DNA from: Mycobacterium lepromatosis
GTDB taxonomy: Bacteria; Actinomycetota; Actinomycetes; Mycobacteriales; Mycobacteriaceae
Length of the DNA: 64,000 nucleotides
Direction of reading: 5' to 3'
Assembly (NCBI RefSeq): GCF_000975265.2
Contig: NZ_CP083405.1
Coordinates: 1,922,001-1,986,000 of the forward strand
Positions 60,680 to 64,000 of this stretch are shown one piece after another. The position numbers and the translations under genes were made by a program. Within the stretch, counting starts at the first letter, position 1, and each line of letters starts with the position of its first letter. The notes beneath the pieces were generated by a model that was not told where the DNA came from, searched no databases, and saw only the letters and a list, made by a program, of their open reading frames with translations.

Positions 60680-61444
60680 ATGGCCACATTCGGTAAATGC
60701 ACAGGTAAAGACGACAAAGACGGTGCGAGCCGCACGTTGACCGAACCCGCAGATACAGAAGACAATGAGCTACCAGCTTACGAAGAGGTGGATGAGTTGG
60801 AAGGCCCGTTCGACATCGACGATTTCGAAGATCCCGCGGTCGCTGTGCTAGCTCGGCTTGATCTGGGCTCCGTGCTGATTCCTCTGCCGGAGGGGAGTCA
60901 GTTGCAGGTCGAGCTGACCGATGTTGGGGTGCCGAACGCGGTTTGGGTCGTCACATCCAACGGTCGTTTCACCATCACCGCCTACGCGGCACCTAAGACG
61001 GGTGGTCTCTGGCGTGAGGTGGCCAGCGAACTCGCTGACTCGCTGCGCAACGACTCGGCCAAAGTTACAGTCAAAGATGGCCCATGGGGGCGAGAAGTGG
61101 TTGTCACCACCACTGGCGTGGTCCACTTCATCGGGGTCGACGGCTATCGCTGGATGATTCGCTGCGTGGTGAACGGTCCGCTGGAGACCATCGACGTATT
61201 GAGCGAGGAGGCCCGTGCAGCGTTGGCGGATACTGTCGTTCGCCGTGGCGATACGCCCCTACCGGTGCGGACGCTGTTGCCGGTGCAGCTGCCCGAGCCG
61301 ATGGCCGCGCAGCTGCGGGAGGTTTCTGTGGCGCAGCAGAGTGCGCAACACGCCGACGCGCGACAGCAATCACGCGAACCGACCTCACGTCGCGGTGCTG
61401 TGGGATCAGCGATGCAGCAGTTGCACAGCATTACGGGCGGTTAG
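60680..61444 (+). CDS. DUF3710 protein (Rv2696c-like)
   Basis: A 254-residue cytosolic protein: acidic N-terminus (TEDNELPAYEEVDELEGPFD), then the DUF3710 core with LGSVLIPLPEGSQLQVELTD, AYAAPKTGGLWREVASELAD, GPWGREVVVTTTGVVHFIGV and DGYRWMIRCVVNGP. It follows dut in actinobacteria; function unknown. ATG 60680 is directly preceded by GTG 60677, and AGGAGGAG lies just upstream, so either start is possible. Intact. Confidence 0.88.
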   Translation: MATFGKCTGKDDKDGASRTLTEPADTEDNELPAYEEVDELEGPFDIDDFEDPAVAVLARLDLGSVLIPLPEGSQLQVELTDVGVPNAVWVVTSNGRFTITAYAAPKTGGLWREVASELADSLRNDSAKVTVKDGPWGREVVVTTTGVVHFIGVDGYRWMIRCVVNGPLETIDVLSEEARAALADTVVRRGDTPLPVRTLLPVQLPEPMAAQLREVSVAQQSAQHADARQQSREPTSRRGAVGSAMQQLHSITGG

Positions 61445-61490
61445 CCCCGCTCTTTAACGCGGCCGCTAAGTAGCGCGCATCGTCATAGGG

Positions 61491-62189
61491 TTAGGTGAGA
61501 GCGAGCGCAGCCAGGCACGCAGTACCCAGCGCAGCGGCGTTCGTGCCGATCTGGTTGAGTGTCACCGTCTGCAATGCGGCGTGTGGCGCGGCGGTCACCC
61601 AATCGCAGCCGACTTGCAGCGGGTGGATCGGATCATCGACCGCGGCGGCCACCCCCAGTGGCGTGGCTAACCGGGCTAGCTCGGCGCAGCTCGGTGCGAC
61701 GTATATCGCCGCTTCCTCCATCGCGTCGGGCAGCAGTGGCCACTGGCTGCGCCACGAGCGGGCCAGTTCGTCGGCCAACCAAGGCGGGCTTGATGCCTGC
61801 ATCTGTGTCGTGGTCGCCGCCAGGCCGTCGCGACGCAGATGCGATGCCGAATACCGTGCCGCGAGAGCGGCGGGCGCTGATTCTGGTGCCCCGGTCCAGG
61901 CTGGCAGCGCGGCTAGGACGGCGACGGCGCGCCCGGGATGAGCGAGCGCCCACGCGGCGGCCACCGCGGCACCGATCGAGACACCACCGACGCCGATCGG
62001 GCCTGCGCGCGCAGCGTCGTCCAAGGCGGACAGATAGCCGTCGATCAGCCGATCCGGCTGGGGTGGTGGCGTCAGTACAGCCGCGCCCACCCTGTGCAGA
62101 GGGCCCGAAAACGCCCGATAGACGTAGTCGTCGTCGGATCCGGTTCCAGGTAGCAACACGGTTGTCACATCACGTAAATCGACAGCCAC
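61491..62189 (-). CDS. Alpha/beta-hydrolase-like protein (Rv2695-like)
   Basis: A 232-residue protein with an alpha/beta-hydrolase look: early strand VTTVLLPGTGSDDDYVYRAF and the nucleophile-elbow-like GVGGVSIGAAVAAAWALAHP (GVSIG), then VLAALPAWTGAP. A late acid/His pair may be DDPIHPLQVG and APHAALQTV. It is probably a serine hydrolase; substrate unknown. ATG at 62189. Convergent with the DUF3710 gene. Intact. Confidence 0.83.
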   Translation of the reverse strand: MAVDLRDVTTVLLPGTGSDDDYVYRAFSGPLHRVGAAVLTPPPQPDRLIDGYLSALDDAARAGPIGVGGVSIGAAVAAAWALAHPGRAVAVLAALPAWTGAPESAPAALAARYSASHLRRDGLAATTTQMQASSPPWLADELARSWRSQWPLLPDAMEEAAIYVAPSCAELARLATPLGVAAAVDDPIHPLQVGCDWVTAAPHAALQTVTLNQIGTNAAALGTACLAALALT

Positions 62190-62340
62190 CCCTTAGATAA
62201 TGCCCGACTGTTCACAGGTGCGCCAAATATCAGCCAAATATCATCACCGGTTTAGTCTTTATGATACCGGGGAACCAACGAGTCCACGGTGGCCGTTTGT
62301 ATAGATCAAAGCGTCTATAGCGGGATGAGTAGCGTCAGGA

Positions 62341-62640
62341 GTGGCCATGCGGGCCCGAGGTTATCTGCGTCGGCTGACCCGTCGGTTGACGGAGAACCTG
62401 GACACCGCGATTCCGAGATTTTATCTGACGAGGTACTCGGTACCTGATGCGCAACGTGTGATTGATTGTCAACGTGCCCAGGAGGTCACAATGGTGAGTA
62501 CGCTGCGCAGCGTGGAAACCAACGGCTACAATACCCGGCATCGAGTCGGGGCGTATGTTGCGGGTGGAGGGTCGGCTGGGCAAGCCCGACAACGGGGGGG
62601 CAAGGTTATTTATAACCCGCATTACGAAATTCAACGATGA
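62341..62640 (+). pseudogene. OB-fold nucleic-acid-binding protein relic (Rv2694c-type) with frame-restored ends
   Basis: The frame stays open from MRARGYLRRLTRRLTENLD to KVIYNPHYEIQR, both of which match Rv2694c, so it looks intact. But residues about 25-37 (IPRFYLTRYSVPD) are in the wrong frame (another frame reads DSEILSDE, matching EELSDEA), about 30 residues of the OB-fold core after NG are deleted, and the next part reads YNTRHRVGAYVAGGGSAGQA where another frame gives TIPGIESGRMLRVEGRLGKP. The fold cannot be normal. Its stop overlaps the ATG of the following relic (ATGA). Confidence 0.78.
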
Positions 62641-63285
62641 CGGCTGGCAGCGATTCGAGAGTACGGCCGCGATTCACACCGCCGCTGGATTCTTGGTTAT
62701 CTCGTCTCGGATGATCGTGCCGGCTCTGAACGGGTGTTGGCGCAGGTAGGCGGGGTGACCTATTCACAGTATTATTTTTACTTGTGGTTGTCTGTGGTGG
62801 CGTCCGTGTCTGGTTTGTCTGCCCGCGATCGCAAGTTAGTTGAGCGTGGCCATGCTGGTCTTGTTAAGCGGCTAATTCGCTGGGAATCAATGCAGCGGGC
62901 AACCGGCACCCCGGATATTTTGGGGTCGCGTCTGGTCGCTGATCGGCCTACATAGGGCGGTCCAAGGCCTATTTCCTGTTGGGCATCTGGATATCGTTAT
63001 TGTGGTCGGTGGTCTTCGCGGTGTAGATTTGATTCGTCGGTCCATGGTCGCCGATCTCAGGGGGGTGGCCAGTAAGCGTGGTCATGGGTGGCGCAAGATG
63101 CTATGTATATATGATGCTATATAGCATCGCTATGCTTGGCCGGATGTTGGTATTCGCCGCACCGCTTTGGTGTTCCAGACGGTAATCTCTACGATTCTGA
63201 CTAGACTGGTTGGCTGGGGCCAGTGCGGATCGGGATTGACCCTCCGCGGACTGTGATGGCCGCACTGGTGATTTAGCGCCAATCG
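62637..63285 (+). pseudogene. DUF3159 membrane protein relic (Rv2693c-type)
   Basis: ATG 62637 starts MTAGSDSRVRPRFTPPL and is followed, in other frames, by VLAQVGGVTYSQYYFYLWLS, a shortened helix region, KAYFLLGIWISLLWSVVFAV, and near the end MLGRMLVFAAPLW and DSD-stop-TGWLG. These follow the DUF3159 family (LAQVGGVSGLI, SKGYFLLGIW-x-SL-x-W-x-V-x-FA, LY-x-ADQTGWLA). Stops and frameshifts throughout. Confidence 0.75.
63113..63128. repeat. Perfect 16-bp palindrome
   Basis: GATGCTATATAGCATC is self-complementary without a loop, in the Rv2693c-type relic. An overlapping partial copy GATGCTATGTATATAT precedes it (63098). Probably a slippage or inversion product. Confidence 0.65.
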
Positions 63286-63350
63286 AGGCCGTTCAGTGTG
63301 TCATATCGTTCATCATCGCCGAGCTGAATATCGACACGGCTACGATTAGT

Positions 63351-64000
63351 TAGTTGCCGGTAGGCGAGCTATTGGGCAGCAGCACCTTGCGCAGATCGTC
63401 TTCGACTTCGACAACCGTGATGCAGACCAACTCGTTGCCCCCTTCCAACGGCTCGTCGGCCTCCGGCACGATGGCCCGCGATCCGCGTGGGCTGGTGACC
63501 AATGCAGCATCCCGTGGTAGTTGCAGTCTGCTTACCGGATTGCCGCTCCACGGCGTGTCGTCGGGCAGGGTGATCGCTAACAGGTTGGCTTGGCCCTTAC
63601 GGAACTCCATCAGTCGAAATCAGTCGAACGAGGTCGCCGATAGCGACGGCCTCCTCGATCAGCGAGACCAGCATGCCCGGGGTTGACACTGCCACATCAA
63701 CACCCCCAACCATCGGTAAACAGCCATTCGTTACGGAGATCGTTGACTCGGGTCACCACCCGGAGTACCGCGAATTCGGTTTTGGCGAGCAAGCTTAGCA
63801 CCATATCAACTTTGTCATCACCGGTGGTGGCGAAGACGACATCAAACTCTCGAGATGTATCGACTCAAGCAGACTCAGCTCGCAGGCGTCGCCTAGTTGC
63901 GAGTTTGCGGCTGGAATGGTGTCGACTTCGACATGGTCGGCGTTGCGTTCGATCAGGGTCACGTCGTGACTGTTCCCCACTAGTTCGCGGGTGACCGAGT
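63351..64000 (-). pseudogene. ceoC: ceoC relic (TrkA-type potassium uptake regulator), cut by the window end
   Basis: From the right edge, minus-strand frames give ELVGNSHDVTLIERNADHVE, LGDACELSLLESIHL, RVVTRVNDLRNEWLF-like remnant, and from 63610 an 86-residue open part MEFRKGQANLLAITLPDDTP, AALVTSPRGSRAIVPEADEP, LEGGNELVCITVVEVEDDLR. These are the TrkA-N (NAD-binding) and TrkA-C domains of CeoC (Rv2692). Frameshifts and stops lie in 63610-63870, including loss of the frame after LESLMSSSPPPV. The start and the neighbouring ceoB lie outside the window. Confidence 0.85.

Overview
The window looks like chromosome of a leprosy-bacillus-type mycobacterium. Intact genes are close to Mycobacterium tuberculosis orthologues (I recognise 35 to 40), but they alternate with about 30 broken genes full of stops, frameshifts and deletions, and with long gene-poor stretches. 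Three details point to the M. leprae / M. lepromatosis lineage: a RecA intein inserted after the MFG of the RecA core, a primary sigma factor gene carrying GATGTC repeats, and the heavy pseudogene load. The intein differs at many positions from the M. leprae intein as I remember it, so M. lepromatosis is my preferred guess; that is recollection, not a search.

Layout. 1-5.5 kb: end of argR, argG, argH, then relics of a PE gene, pks10 and a pks7-type ketosynthase (the M. tuberculosis Rv1657-Rv1661 order). 5.5-8.6 kb: an island with two intact genes (CDP-diacylglycerol pyrophosphatase, a redoxin) and otherwise featureless DNA; synteny breaks here. From 8.6 kb to the end the order follows M. tuberculosis Rv2751 down to Rv2692: methyltransferase and SDR relics, a damaged ABM monooxygenase, ftsK, argA, pgsA, the Psp group (clgR dead, pspA intact, pspM dead), an epoxide hydrolase, a glycosyltransferase, recA-recX, miaB, a membrane protein, a DUF349 relic, a DMT relic, miaA, dapF, hflX, a fadE20 relic. 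33.3-38 kb is a graveyard of mobile elements (IS3, IS21, serine recombinase) plus a decayed PPE-Esx cassette. Then come an LGFP-repeat protein, lexA and its divergent SOS partner, nrdR, several pseudogenes (nitrobindin, PhzF-like, alpha/beta hydrolase, trypsin-like protease, sthA, DUF4192), ideR, sigB, small conserved actinobacterial proteins, YihY, a RidA relic, sigA, ppgK, suhB, cei, dut, and finally relics of Rv2694c, Rv2693c and the TrkA-type ceoC.

Function. What survives is mostly core information processing and envelope biology: DNA translocation (FtsK), SOS repair (RecA, RecX, LexA, SOS boxes, ChiZ-type protein), tRNA modification (MiaA, MiaB), ribosome rescue (HflX), transcription (SigA, SigB, IdeR, NrdR), arginine and lysine/peptidoglycan precursors (ArgA, ArgG, ArgH, DapF), phospholipid synthesis (PgsA) and nucleotide hygiene (Dut). 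What has died is accessory: polyketide synthesis, lipid oxidation, pyridine nucleotide transhydrogenation, potassium uptake control, ESX-type secretion substrates, and parts of the Psp envelope-stress module. I saw no tRNA, rRNA or CRISPR array.
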